This document shows positions 50,213 through 58,655 of a stretch of DNA of 64,000 nt, piece by piece. Made by a program: the position numbers and the translations under genes. This DNA comes from CAZLMW01 sp964560875 (GTDB lineage: Bacteria; Myxococcota_A; UBA9042). Under the pieces are notes generated by a model. It was not told where the DNA came from. It ran no database searches and was given only the letters and a program-made list of their open reading frames with translations. The stretch spans positions 6,363 to 70,362 of the forward strand of contig CAZLMW010000033.1 of assembly GCA_964560875.1 (NCBI GenBank), read 5' to 3'. The first letter of the stretch is position 1. Each line of letters starts with the position of its first letter.

Positions 50213-52432
50213 CTATCGGACGTAGAGCTCCACGCCCTTGTGCGAGCCCTGGCCACGGCCGCCATTGCTGCGCCAGCGGTTGAGCGCTTCGGACCCGTAG
50301 CCGTCTTGCCACGCCCGGTTGCTCTCCAGTGTCCCGCCAACGCCGCTGTAGCTGAGGTTGGTCTTGTTGTCGTAGCACTTCCAGCTCGACGCGTTGTTGG
50401 TCGTCTGGCTGTTGGTCGCTACGTCGTTGCCAATGCGCACGCCGCTGTGGCTGGACATCATGTTGAACCGCCATTTCACCGGGTTCTGCGAGCACATCGC
50501 GGTCGGCGCACCAAACCCCATCAGCTCCTGCGGCGAGGCCTTGCCGGCGATATGCTTGAGCGTCGCGCCCTGGTTCTGGGTGTACGCGACCTTGCCTCCG
50601 AGGGTCTGAAAGCGGTTGAGCAGCGTCTGCTTCGCCATCCCCGGGACCTCCAACACCGTGAAGTGCTTGGACGTCTTGTCGCGCAGCAGGAGGTGGCCGT
50701 CGGTGGTCTTGAAGCTGTTGAAGGTGGCGTACTTCGCATTGACGCTGGAGAGCGCCTGGGGCGGCACGGAAGCCGTCGTGGTGTTGCTCGTCCAGTGGCT
50801 GCTGCCGTAGCCAAAGGTCGTCGTGTGACCGGCTTGCACCTGCATCACCAACACCCAGCCGCCGCCCGCTGTCGTCATGTCACACCACACCTGGTACTTG
50901 CCGCCCGCGCCGCCCGGACCGTCCGGATCCAGCCAGTAGATTCCGTCTTTGGCCCCCTTGTCCTTGGCGAGGACGTCCTTGCAACTGAGCGCCGGCTCCC
51001 CCTTGCTGCCGACACCGCCCGGTAGCGTCTCGACGATGTCGAACTTGGAGCCGTTGCACACCTGGAGCGTGCGCGACTTGGGGTTGTAGTAGATGTAGCC
51101 GGTGTTGGCGGGGTTGCAGACCTTCAGCTCGGTCGTCGCGTTCTGCAGCACGGCGCCGCCAGGCATCCGCAACACGCCCGTCGCCGCGACCTTCTTGTTG
51201 GACAGGGTCTGGATCTCGACGCTCCAGCTCTTGATTTGGCCGTCGACAGCGTTGTTGAAGAAGAGCTTGTCGGTCACCAGCAGCCGCCATTTGCCTTTGG
51301 GATTGTTGCCCACCCACGTCGTCAGGTCGCCGCTCACCGTCTTTGTCGGCGCGGGGTAGCTGGTCTTGATGCTCTTGCCCGTGCCGGCGCCGCCGTACAG
51401 CAGGTATTCCTTGTTGTTGGGATCGAAGAGCTTCACGGTCAGCTTGGAGATGTTCGAGTTGGTCAGCTCGAGGTGGACCGTCAGCTTCTGCGCGATGCCG
51501 ATGTCCGGGAAGATCAGCTCGTCGCCGGTGCCGACGGGGTTGTTGTCCTTGATGTTCACCGGCGTGTTCTTGCTGGCGATCTTGTCTTTGAATTGGTTGC
51601 TGAGCAGGCCATTGGAGATCTCGTCGAGGCCGTCCTTGGGCAAGGCGCTTGGGTCCATCGCCGCGACGCAATCGAGCGAGCCGTCTGCCTTGATGCCTTT
51701 GACGACCTGGCCCGGTTTGCTGCAGCTCCCGGCCGGTGTCTTGATGCCCGTGAGCTTGCTGCCATCGCCGAGGAAGCTGGTCGCGATGACGTCCTTGGCG
51801 TTGATGGTGCCGAACACGCCTTTGCCCGCCTTGATGACGTAGCCGCCGAGATCCATGTCGCCGTCGAACTTGAGCTCGCTCATCGACACGCAACCGCTGC
51901 ACTGCAGGTCCTTGGCCGGTCCTTTGCCGACAGCGCCGGGCGCGAGGTGGGCCGCCGTCACGCACCCAGAGCACGACAGTGACGCCGCTTGTTTCGCCGC
52001 CAACGCGTAGACAACCGAACGCAGAGGCTGCCGCGGAAGCTCCGGATCGCTGCCGATCTTCACGCCGATCCACGCGTTCTTCAGGCCACCGAGCAGCTTG
52101 GCATCCAGGGGTTTCGCCGCGCCCAGCGCGTGCACGAAGCGGCCGCCTGTGACCGCGACTGTTATCGGCCCTTCTTGCCACGCCGCCTTGCCACCAAGCT
52201 GCGTTTCATAGAGCGAGAAGGTCAGCGCGTAGTTGCCGTCGGCCGCAGGTCCACCACCGCCCGATGACAGCACGCCCTGGACGGTCGACGTCACCGGCAC
52301 AACCGCGATCGCCGTCGTCGAGTACAGCAGCGCCGCCAGACAAATGGCCAGGGAAAGAGGTTCGGCAAAGCGTCGCGGGCCGTGCCGCAACAGTTGATTG
52401 GCCTTGTCGGCGTTGTCTGTGTTTTTGCGCAT
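50213..52432 (-). CDS. secreted protein: fibre-type N-domain, P-domain and fibrinogen-like C-domain (paralogue)
   Basis: The ATG at 52432 follows AGGAG at six bases and encodes 739 residues. A long basic N-region precedes the hydrophobic signal (LSLAICLAALLYSTTAIA). The same modules follow as in the protein at 46053: N-domain (LTFSLYET; DPELPRQPLRSVVYAL), CSGCVT/CSGCVS turns, a P-domain (FPDIGIAQKLTVHLEL; NPKGKWRLLVTDK) and a fibrinogen-like end (DGIYWLDPDGPGG; CDMTTAGGGWVLVMQV). The end is different in detail from its paralogue and closes with KGVELYVR. It is a diverged duplicate of the 46053 gene in opposite orientation, with two unrelated genes between them. Confidence 0.85.
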   Translation of the reverse strand: MRKNTDNADKANQLLRHGPRRFAEPLSLAICLAALLYSTTAIAVVPVTSTVQGVLSSGGGGPAADGNYALTFSLYETQLGGKAAWQEGPITVAVTGGRFVHALGAAKPLDAKLLGGLKNAWIGVKIGSDPELPRQPLRSVVYALAAKQAASLSCSGCVTAAHLAPGAVGKGPAKDLQCSGCVSMSELKFDGDMDLGGYVIKAGKGVFGTINAKDVIATSFLGDGSKLTGIKTPAGSCSKPGQVVKGIKADGSLDCVAAMDPSALPKDGLDEISNGLLSNQFKDKIASKNTPVNIKDNNPVGTGDELIFPDIGIAQKLTVHLELTNSNISKLTVKLFDPNNKEYLLYGGAGTGKSIKTSYPAPTKTVSGDLTTWVGNNPKGKWRLLVTDKLFFNNAVDGQIKSWSVEIQTLSNKKVAATGVLRMPGGAVLQNATTELKVCNPANTGYIYYNPKSRTLQVCNGSKFDIVETLPGGVGSKGEPALSCKDVLAKDKGAKDGIYWLDPDGPGGAGGKYQVWCDMTTAGGGWVLVMQVQAGHTTTFGYGSSHWTSNTTTASVPPQALSSVNAKYATFNSFKTTDGHLLLRDKTSKHFTVLEVPGMAKQTLLNRFQTLGGKVAYTQNQGATLKHIAGKASPQELMGFGAPTAMCSQNPVKWRFNMMSSHSGVRIGNDVATNSQTTNNASSWKCYDNKTNLSYSGVGGTLESNRAWQDGYGSEALNRWRSNGGRGQGSHKGVELYVR

Positions 52433-52500
52433 CGGGCGCTCCTGCAACAGCCCAGCAGACGACGACCGGCCCGTTGGCCGAGTCGCCCACACAAGGCCTT

Positions 52501-52830
52501 TCATTTCGGCGGCAAGCTGAGCACAAAGCCGACGCAGCGATCGACCCAGCCCTGTAGCTCAGCGTCGGACTGCAGCTCGTTTTGGTCAACGTAGACCATC
52601 GTCTTGAGCGACCGGCCGGTGAAATCCATCTCGCGGGTGCCGGGCAGCTTCAGCGCGTCTTGCCAGCCAGCCTTGCCCACGCGGGCGCACAGCTCGTCCT
52701 TGACGATACCGACCGCCATATGGCCATTCACCATGAAAGCGAGCCCGCCGAACATCTTCTTGGTCGTGAAGTCGACCTTGCCTTCCAGACAGCCCTGCAA
52801 ACGGTGGGCCAGCCCTTCGTCGTACGCCAT
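52501..52830 (-). CDS. TfoX N-terminal domain protein
   Basis: A complete 109-residue single-domain protein. The segments TTKKMFGGLAFMVNGHMAVG and G-R-S-L-K-T-M-V-Y-V match the TfoX N-terminal domain. That domain occurs alone in many bacteria and with a second domain in the competence regulator TfoX/Sxy. Without the C-terminal domain a competence role cannot be assumed. It ends 68 bases upstream of the start of the fibrinogen-like protein gene on the same strand. Confidence 0.85.
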   Translation of the reverse strand: MAYDEGLAHRLQGCLEGKVDFTTKKMFGGLAFMVNGHMAVGIVKDELCARVGKAGWQDALKLPGTREMDFTGRSLKTMVYVDQNELQSDAELQGWVDRCVGFVLSLPPK

Positions 52831-52899
52831 GGCCCAAACCTAGCGAATTCCGACACGCGCCACCACGGCCGGTTCAACGATGTGCTTCCAGCAACAGGT

Positions 52900-53055
52900 T
52901 CAAAGCGCGAATCCCACGCTCAGGCGGAAGTCAGGGCCGGCCGCGAGCCCGTCGTCGTGCATCACGAAGACGCCCGTCATCGGCCGAAAGATGATCCGGG
53001 CTCCGCCGTTCGGGGTTGGCCCCGTCTTCTCATCAAAGCGCGGGTTGCAGGCCAT
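52900..53055 (-). pseudogene. short beta-barrel C-terminus-like fragment
   Basis: A 51-residue frame begins two bases after the stop of the membrane protein gene. It reads GPTPNGGARIIFRPMTGVFV and then AAGPDFRLSVGFAL before the stop. The alternating hydrophobic strands and a terminal F-x-L are like the last strands of an outer-membrane barrel. There is no signal peptide or upstream part, so it looks like the remaining end of a longer gene whose front has been lost. A genuine small protein coupled to the upstream gene cannot be excluded. Confidence 0.35.
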
Positions 53056-53057
53056 CT

Positions 53058-53468
53058 TCAGACGAGAAGCGCGCCGGCGAAGCATGCTGTCGCGACCGCC
53101 GACGCCACGACCGGGACGATGAAGAAGAACCGGTACGCCAGGACGAAGGTCACGGCACAAACGGCGGCGTTGAAGCCCGCGAACGTTGCCGAGCCAGCGA
53201 CCGCTGCGCCCACCTGCGAAACGAGGATGCCGTTGAGCGTCCCAAACGCGATCAACAGCACGCCCATCATCATCGAAAAGCCGATATGAAAGTCGCGCAA
53301 TGACCGTTGGATCGGTCCCGGCAGCGGCACCTGGAATTCGGCCATCTGTTGTTCGATCGCCGGGGCCCCGACCTTCGCCCGCATGGCCAGATCGACACCG
53401 ATATGGCCGGCTCCGAGCACGGCGATCGTCCATGAACCGATGTGATAAAGCGTCTCAGCAGAAATCAT
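53058..53468 (-). CDS. four-helix integral membrane protein of unknown function
   Basis: The ATG at 53468 has an ideal GGAGG five bases upstream and gives 136 residues. Four hydrophobic helices are evident (WTIAVLGAGHIGVDLAM; FSMMMGVLLIAFGTLNGIL; FAGFNAAVCAVTFVLAY; FFFIVPVVASAVATACF). The loop L-R-D-F-H-I-G-F before helix two is the most distinctive motif. It follows the DJ-1/PfpI gene by 18 bases in the same direction, so the two are probably co-transcribed. Confidence 0.7.
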   Translation of the reverse strand: MISAETLYHIGSWTIAVLGAGHIGVDLAMRAKVGAPAIEQQMAEFQVPLPGPIQRSLRDFHIGFSMMMGVLLIAFGTLNGILVSQVGAAVAGSATFAGFNAAVCAVTFVLAYRFFFIVPVVASAVATACFAGALLV

Positions 53469-53486
53469 AGTCGCCTCCACCCTGCC

Positions 53487-54230
53487 CTACGCGCCACGTC
53501 GCGATTCGTTGAGCATGTCGACCAATTGCGTGGCAAAGCCGCTGCTGTCACCGGGCCAACGCGCCGTGAGCAGGTTGCCGTCGCGGACGAACCACGGGTT
53601 GCCGTAGCTCGCGAAAAGCGGGCCACGCCGATACGCGCCGTCCTTTCCAATGGCGGTGCGCAGCTCGGACTCGACCCAGGTTGGATAGGTCCGGTAGTAG
53701 TTGCCGCGAAACCAAAACGTCAGCAGCCACGCGATGTTCTCGAGCACGCGGGTCAGCGACGTCACCGTTCGTCCAGCGATGACCGACAGACCGGTGGACT
53801 CGTCGACTGTCCGCGCGAGGACGATGGGTCCGTGACAGATAGCGCCGACGGCCAATTTGCGACCGAAAAACCCGCGAACGACTTGCTGCAGCGCAGACGA
53901 CTCCAGGTAGGGACGCATCCCCTGTGCGTGGCCGCCCGGCAAGAGCAGGCCGTCGAATGTGTCGATATCGACCATGTCGAAGCGCAGCGGCTGCTTGAAT
54001 TCAGCGGACTCGGTCATCTCACGATAGAGGGCACAGTTTGCCTTCGTCGCGCCGAGCAGGCCGAAGAGCGGGCCCTTCAGCACCAGCGGATCGCAGCGTC
54101 CGACCGAGCCATCTTCCGTCGCGAACACGACCTCGACACCCGCATCCCGGGCGGTCTTCCACGGCACGGCGACCTCGGTGGGGTCAAAGTCGACCAACGC
54201 GAGCGCGATCAGCAGGCGGCGTTGGCTCAT
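53487..54230 (-). CDS. DJ-1/PfpI superfamily protein
   Basis: The 247-residue protein starts at an ATG overlapping the stop of the lipoprotein gene (ATGA). It shows the class I amidotransferase-like elbow AVGAICHGP with nucleophile Cys132, and the acidic residue of FDGLLLPGG upstream. A W-F-R-G-N-Y-Y segment and a C-terminal D-S-S-G-F-A-T-Q-L-V-D motif fit the larger PfpI/Hsp31-like branch. Members act as glyoxalases, deglycases or chaperones. The exact activity is unknown. Confidence 0.8.
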   Translation of the reverse strand: MSQRRLLIALALVDFDPTEVAVPWKTARDAGVEVVFATEDGSVGRCDPLVLKGPLFGLLGATKANCALYREMTESAEFKQPLRFDMVDIDTFDGLLLPGGHAQGMRPYLESSALQQVVRGFFGRKLAVGAICHGPIVLARTVDESTGLSVIAGRTVTSLTRVLENIAWLLTFWFRGNYYRTYPTWVESELRTAIGKDGAYRRGPLFASYGNPWFVRDGNLLTARWPGDSSGFATQLVDMLNESRRGA

Positions 54231-55030
54231 GGCTTCTTGATGCAGGTGCCGTAGTCTTCGGTGTCGCTCTCTTTGCAGGTGAGACCGGCGGCACAGACCA
54301 CGTCAAAATCAGGGGCGCACGGCTTGCCCTCGGGCACATCGACGCACTGCACGCTGTCTTGGCCCGCCTTGCACTTGGCCCCGAACGCCTTGCAGTCAAG
54401 CGCCGCAGGCTGGTCGGCCTCGCAATACCAAATCGCGAGATCGCCCTTGCATGTGTTGATGTCCTTCTCTTTGCAGGCGCCGATGTTCTCTTTGCACGTA
54501 TCGCCCTTCGGACCGCTGATACAGCCGGCGTCTTTGCCCTCGCAGAAGCTCGGCTCGTACTCGTCGTCTGAGTTGATGAACAGGCACACATCGCTCTTCT
54601 TGGCGGCGCAGTCCTCACCCCACTCGTCGCTGATCGGGATGCAGATGCCCTTTTGCCCGTCGGGGAACTCTTTGGCGCAGTCCTTGACCTGCAGCTCGTC
54701 GTTTTCGCACCACGAGACGACGGCGCCCTTGCACTTGCCTTTTTCAGTCGCCGAACCGCAGCCCTTTGCGTCACCGCCAGCCGTCGCGTCACCGCCCGCC
54801 GTCGCGTCAACGATCGCGGACGCCGAATCCGCCCCGGTGCCCGTCGTGTCGGAAAGCCCGGATGAACCCGCGTCGGCGGTCGCGCTCGAATCCGTCGCGT
54901 TCGTGCCGCCATCAACGCCTCCGGTCGCCCCCGTGGTTGCACCGCCGGTTCCAGAAGTGCCGCACGCCGCCAGGACGACGGCAGAGAACATCACACATGC
55001 GCCCATCAGGCCGCGACGAAACACCATCAT
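54227..55030 (-). CDS. Cys-rich lipoprotein
   Basis: The ATG at 55030 has GGAGG five bases upstream, giving 267 residues. The signal ends VVLAAC, a clear lipobox. A Gly/Thr/Ser/Asp/Ala linker runs to about residue 90. The rest holds about twenty cysteines in short units such as GKCKGAVVSWCEND, NTCKGDLAIWYCEAD and VVCAAGLTCKESDTEDYG. The units resemble knotted repeats of predatory-bacterium surface lipoproteins. Function is not recognised. It heads a probable operon with the DJ-1/PfpI and membrane protein genes. Confidence 0.75.
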   Translation of the reverse strand: MMVFRRGLMGACVMFSAVVLAACGTSGTGGATTGATGGVDGGTNATDSSATADAGSSGLSDTTGTGADSASAIVDATAGGDATAGGDAKGCGSATEKGKCKGAVVSWCENDELQVKDCAKEFPDGQKGICIPISDEWGEDCAAKKSDVCLFINSDDEYEPSFCEGKDAGCISGPKGDTCKENIGACKEKDINTCKGDLAIWYCEADQPAALDCKAFGAKCKAGQDSVQCVDVPEGKPCAPDFDVVCAAGLTCKESDTEDYGTCIKKP

Positions 55031-55160
55031 CAATTCCTCCGAGCGAACCGGGATTCGCGCGATGCAGCTGGTTGTTCAGAACACGCGCATCGTCGCACAT
55101 GGGCGCGTCGAATCGGAAGGCCACGTCCCGCGGCCGACCTCGAAGCGATGGCGGCAGCGA

Positions 55161-55874
55161 CTAACCGTAGGTGTTGCGGAGGTAGTCGACGATCTCATCG
55201 GACTCGTACATCGCCGTGCCTGTGTTTGCGTCGACGAGGTAGGGCACCTGCATCTTGCCGCCGAGCTCGACGAGCTTCGCGCGCTGCCGACCGCGCTTGG
55301 CCACGTTGCGCACGCGGTAGACGAGGTTGAGCGCCACCATCGCCTCGCGGACCTTGCGGCAATAAGGCGACATCTCGAACTGCCACAGCTCAAGCGGGTG
55401 TTCGGGCTGGACGCGGTCCTGGTGTTGGGGCATCGCGCGGCCTCCGATCGGCCGAATCCCGGATGCGACGGCGGACGCGAACGTGTTCAATGGTGCAACA
55501 GCCTTGCGAAGTGCGCCGCGGCTCCCCGAGCCATAGGTCTGGCGGATGTAGTCGATGATGTCCTCGGATTCGTACATCGCCACGTCGGCATTCGGTTCGA
55601 CAAGGTAAGGGAACATCGCTGTGCCACCGTGTTCGATGACGTCGCGGCGGTTGTTGCTGCCTTTGCCACAGGGATGGCTGATGTAATCGATGTCGAGCTC
55701 GGAGAACGCCTCGCGGACCTTGCGGCAGTACGGGCAGGACTCGAATTCGTACAGGTGAAGGGTCTTTTCGGGGACCTTCTGTAGCGTCCCGTCGGTGAAC
55801 CAACCCGCTTTGGGCAGGCGTGGTGCGCACGCAAGGTGGCTGTGGATGTCGTCCAATGAGAGCGGAATCGCCAT
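55161..55874 (-). CDS. protein with two tandem GST N-terminal (thioredoxin-fold) domains
   Basis: The 237-residue protein has two copies of one domain. The first is HLYEFESCPYCRKVREAFSE with PYLVEPN and YESEDIIDYIRQTYG. The second is LWQFEMSPYCRKVREAMVAL with PYLVDAN and YESDEIVDYLRNTYG. Each has the cis-Pro P-Y-L-V strand. The first keeps CPYC, while the second has SPYC, so the two sites are not equivalent. No GST C-terminal helical domain is present. A glutathione-linked redox or conjugation role is inferred. The start at 55874 (MAIPLSLDD) was chosen although its ribosome site is weak. Confidence 0.8.
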   Translation of the reverse strand: MAIPLSLDDIHSHLACAPRLPKAGWFTDGTLQKVPEKTLHLYEFESCPYCRKVREAFSELDIDYISHPCGKGSNNRRDVIEHGGTAMFPYLVEPNADVAMYESEDIIDYIRQTYGSGSRGALRKAVAPLNTFASAVASGIRPIGGRAMPQHQDRVQPEHPLELWQFEMSPYCRKVREAMVALNLVYRVRNVAKRGRQRAKLVELGGKMQVPYLVDANTGTAMYESDEIVDYLRNTYG

Positions 55875-56187
55875 GTCGTGTTCGTCCCCGCCGCGAAATC
55901 GACGTCTTCTCTGTGCCCGTGACACCGGTGACGTAGAGGTCGCCGCCCGGCAGAGGCTCGACCGTATTGAGATCGTGCGGTCGGGCGCATATCAGGCCAT
56001 CAACGGTTGCCCCTGCGACTGGGCACGGCGACTGTGCAAAACCCCGCGGCGCGCATCAAGCCTTCCCATCGTGGCTGGTGTATTGTCGCGGCATGGCGAC
56101 CCCACTTGTCCGATTCCCGACGGCGATCGACGCGGATGGGCGGCAACGAAACAAGCTGACCGCGCGCCGCGGTGATGTGGCGGTACG
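55875..56187. other. 313-bp divergent intergenic region
   Basis: This lies between the tandem GST gene (minus) and the polyferredoxin gene (plus). A 32-codon plus-strand frame starting at 56093 (MATPLVRFPTAIDADGRQRN) ends in an ATGA overlap with the polyferredoxin start. It could be a leader peptide or the last part of something lost, but nothing identifies it. No repeats or convincing promoter elements were seen. Confidence 0.35.
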
Positions 56188-58263
56188 ATGAAGCGCCCCG
56201 CGCAGCAAAAGCGAGGCCGTCGCAAGAAGGGCAAGCTCCCAACGCGCGCGGGACCGGTGTCTGCGGCGGCGCGTGCGAGCTGCCGGGCGGACACCGACGC
56301 GACGAACCCCGAGCGCAAGGGGTCGATCCGGCCATCGAAAGCCGCGCCCAAGCGCGCCGCGGTCCTCATCGCCATCCAGGTCGCGATGATCGTGCACGTC
56401 GTGGTGTGGTGGCTGTCCCTCGAGCACGGTTGGTGGGACGGCTACACCATCAAGCCATTGGAACCTTCCGAAGCGGCGGAGACGGCAGCGACCGGCGAGA
56501 TCAACCCCGGCTTCTTGCTGTTTGGTAGCGCGATCTTCTCGACGGCCATCCTCGGGCGCTGGTTTTGCGGCTGGGCGTGTCACGTGGTGATGCTGCAGGA
56601 CTTTTGCCTGTGGCTGCTTGGCAAGGTCGGCATCAAACCCAAGCCGTTCCGCACCCGTTTTCTGCCCCTGGGGACGCTTGCGCTTGCCCTGTATGTGTTC
56701 GTTTGGCCGCTCGTCAAGCGGGTCGCCGCACCGCTCCTGACACCGATGGGATTTGCCCCTGAGGCCGGGCCATGGACACCCCACCTGCACCTGGTCGACA
56801 GCGACTTCTGGGGGACGTTTCCCGGCGTCGCGCTCGCCATCCCGTTTCTGTTCATCTGCGGCTTCGTGACCGTCTACTTCCTCGGCGCGAAGGGGTTTTG
56901 CACCTACGCGTGCCCGTACGGCGGTTTCTTTGCGGCTGTCGATCGCTTGTCACCGTTGCGCATCCGGGTGACGTCGGCCTGCGAGGGATGCGGTCACTGC
57001 ACGGCCGTCTGCACCTCCAACGTTCGTGTGCACGACGAGGTGCGCGCCCACAGGATGGTGGTCGACCCGGGCTGCATGAAGTGCCTGGATTGCGTGTCGG
57101 TCTGCCCCAACGACGCGCTCTATTTCGGCGTTGGAAAGCCTGCGTTCGCGGCTGGCAAACCGCATGGCAAACCCGTCCAGCGCAAGTACGACCTCACCTT
57201 CCCCGAGGAGATCGCCGTCGCCGTCCTGCTGGTGCTCGCCTTCCTCGCGTGGGTCCAGGCGTACGGTTTCATCCCGCTGCTGATGGCCGGCGGTATCGCG
57301 ATTTGTGTGGCCTGGCTCGGGCTGCAGCTGCGGCGGCTGGTCAAACGGCCCAATGTCTCGATGCAGCGGACCCGCCTCAAGGCGAGCGGGCGTTTGACCA
57401 CGGCTGGATGGGCGTTCGTTGCGTTCGCCGCCGCCAGCATGCTGATCACCGCCCACGCCGGCGCGATGCGCGTTATCGACCGCGGTCTGGACGCTGAATT
57501 CACCGGGCTGCAGGCGCCATTCGAAGAGCTGATGCGCCCGGCTCGACCCGCAGTACCGGCAGACCGAGTCCGCCAAATCGACGCCGCGATCGCCGCCTGG
57601 ACAACGATGCGCACGCTGGGCCGGGGTGGCATCAACCTGTTCACGGACCCGAACGCCGAGGCCGAATTGGGTCGACTCAACAGCGCCAAACACGACTTTG
57701 GCAAAGCCGCCGAGCATATGCGCGTGGCCGTCTCAGCCGACGATTCGCAAGCGCGCTACCGAGATCTCGCGTTCACCTTGCGGATGGGCGCCGCAGACGC
57801 CGAGGCGGACCGCACATACACCGAAGGGCTCGCCAAACATCCCCGCTATCACGCCTTGCGCGGCGACTACATGCTGTGGCTCGGGACGCGGCAGCAGTTC
57901 GCAGACGTTGTCTCGCAGGGTAAAGCCGCCATCGCCGCCGATCCCGCCGCCGCTCCCAAGCTCACGAAGGCGTGGCGGCAGCTGCTCGCGCAGCAACGCA
58001 TCGAAGAAGCTGAGACTCTTCTTGACGCTGTGCTCGAACGCGCGCCGGGCGATCTCGACGCGCTGACGGACCGCGCTGTTGTTCACATGATGAAGCGGCA
58101 GTTCGACGACGCCCGCGTGCTCATCCAGCGCGTGCTCCCCCACCGCCCCAAAGACAGCCGCTTGCACGCCATGGCCGCCGACGCCTTTCACCAGCTCGGC
58201 CGGCACGATGAAGCCCGCATGCACGGCGAGATGGTGCGCAAGCTGCCGCCTCCGAAACGTTGA
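56188..58263 (+). CDS. NapH/CcoG-like 4Fe-4S membrane polyferredoxin fused to C-terminal TPR domain
   Basis: A 691-residue protein. After a basic N-terminal region come membrane helices with F-C-G-W-A-C-H and F-C-T-Y-A-C-P-Y-G motifs, typical of NapH/NosR/CcoG electron-transfer proteins. Two complete 4Fe-4S motifs follow: Cys265/268/271/275 (CEGCGHCTAVC) and Cys296/299/302/306 (CMKCLDCVSVCP). Further helices bring the chain back to the membrane. The last 260 or so residues are TPR helices (AEHMRVAVSADDSQARYRDL; ERAPGDLDALTDRAVVHMMK). Family members usually lack the TPR part. A membrane electron-transfer role with a protein-binding tail is inferred. Confidence 0.8.
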   Translation: MKRPAQQKRGRRKKGKLPTRAGPVSAAARASCRADTDATNPERKGSIRPSKAAPKRAAVLIAIQVAMIVHVVVWWLSLEHGWWDGYTIKPLEPSEAAETAATGEINPGFLLFGSAIFSTAILGRWFCGWACHVVMLQDFCLWLLGKVGIKPKPFRTRFLPLGTLALALYVFVWPLVKRVAAPLLTPMGFAPEAGPWTPHLHLVDSDFWGTFPGVALAIPFLFICGFVTVYFLGAKGFCTYACPYGGFFAAVDRLSPLRIRVTSACEGCGHCTAVCTSNVRVHDEVRAHRMVVDPGCMKCLDCVSVCPNDALYFGVGKPAFAAGKPHGKPVQRKYDLTFPEEIAVAVLLVLAFLAWVQAYGFIPLLMAGGIAICVAWLGLQLRRLVKRPNVSMQRTRLKASGRLTTAGWAFVAFAAASMLITAHAGAMRVIDRGLDAEFTGLQAPFEELMRPARPAVPADRVRQIDAAIAAWTTMRTLGRGGINLFTDPNAEAELGRLNSAKHDFGKAAEHMRVAVSADDSQARYRDLAFTLRMGAADAEADRTYTEGLAKHPRYHALRGDYMLWLGTRQQFADVVSQGKAAIAADPAAAPKLTKAWRQLLAQQRIEEAETLLDAVLERAPGDLDALTDRAVVHMMKRQFDDARVLIQRVLPHRPKDSRLHAMAADAFHQLGRHDEARMHGEMVRKLPPPKR

Positions 58264-58317
58264 CGAAACAAAGCGCGAACGTCGGCGAAACGTCCACGTC
58301 ACCGCGTCACAACTGCA

Positions 58318-58655
58318 TCAATCCTGCGCTGTGGCGCCGACGCTGTAGATCATCACCTCGGTCGTCTTGCCCTTGACCGTGACCTTCTCGAGCGCCGCGA
58401 GGTCATACGCGCCTGTTTCGACCAGCCGATCGACGACTTGTTGCGAGATCAACATGGGCACTTTGAACCCCTTGGTGAGGCCTTCTACGCGCGCCGCGAG
58501 GTTGACGTCGTCGCCGATGACCGTGCCTTCCATCCGGTTGGGTTCGCCGACCGTCCCCATCATCAGCCGCCCCGTGTTCAGGCCGACACCGATGCGGATC
58601 GGTGGACGCTCTTTCGTCTCGCGGTAGGCGTTGTATCGGTCGAGGCTGCGCGGTT
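58318..58655 (-). pseudogene. C-terminal half of a class III adenylate/guanylate cyclase domain
   Basis: In a frame different from the preceding gene, the chain resumes at SLDRYNAYRETKERPPIRIG and continues with LNTGRLMMGTVGE, GTVIGDDVNLAARVEGL and an end V-M-I-Y-S-V-G-A-T-A-Q-D. This is the second half of a class III cyclase. The first half, with the metal-binding Asp of F-A-D-I-R-G-F-T, is absent. The previous frame breaks off just after the GAF domain (LYEEQVAMN). The join lies near 58650 and implies loss of about 100 to 150 codons. Confidence 0.7.
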
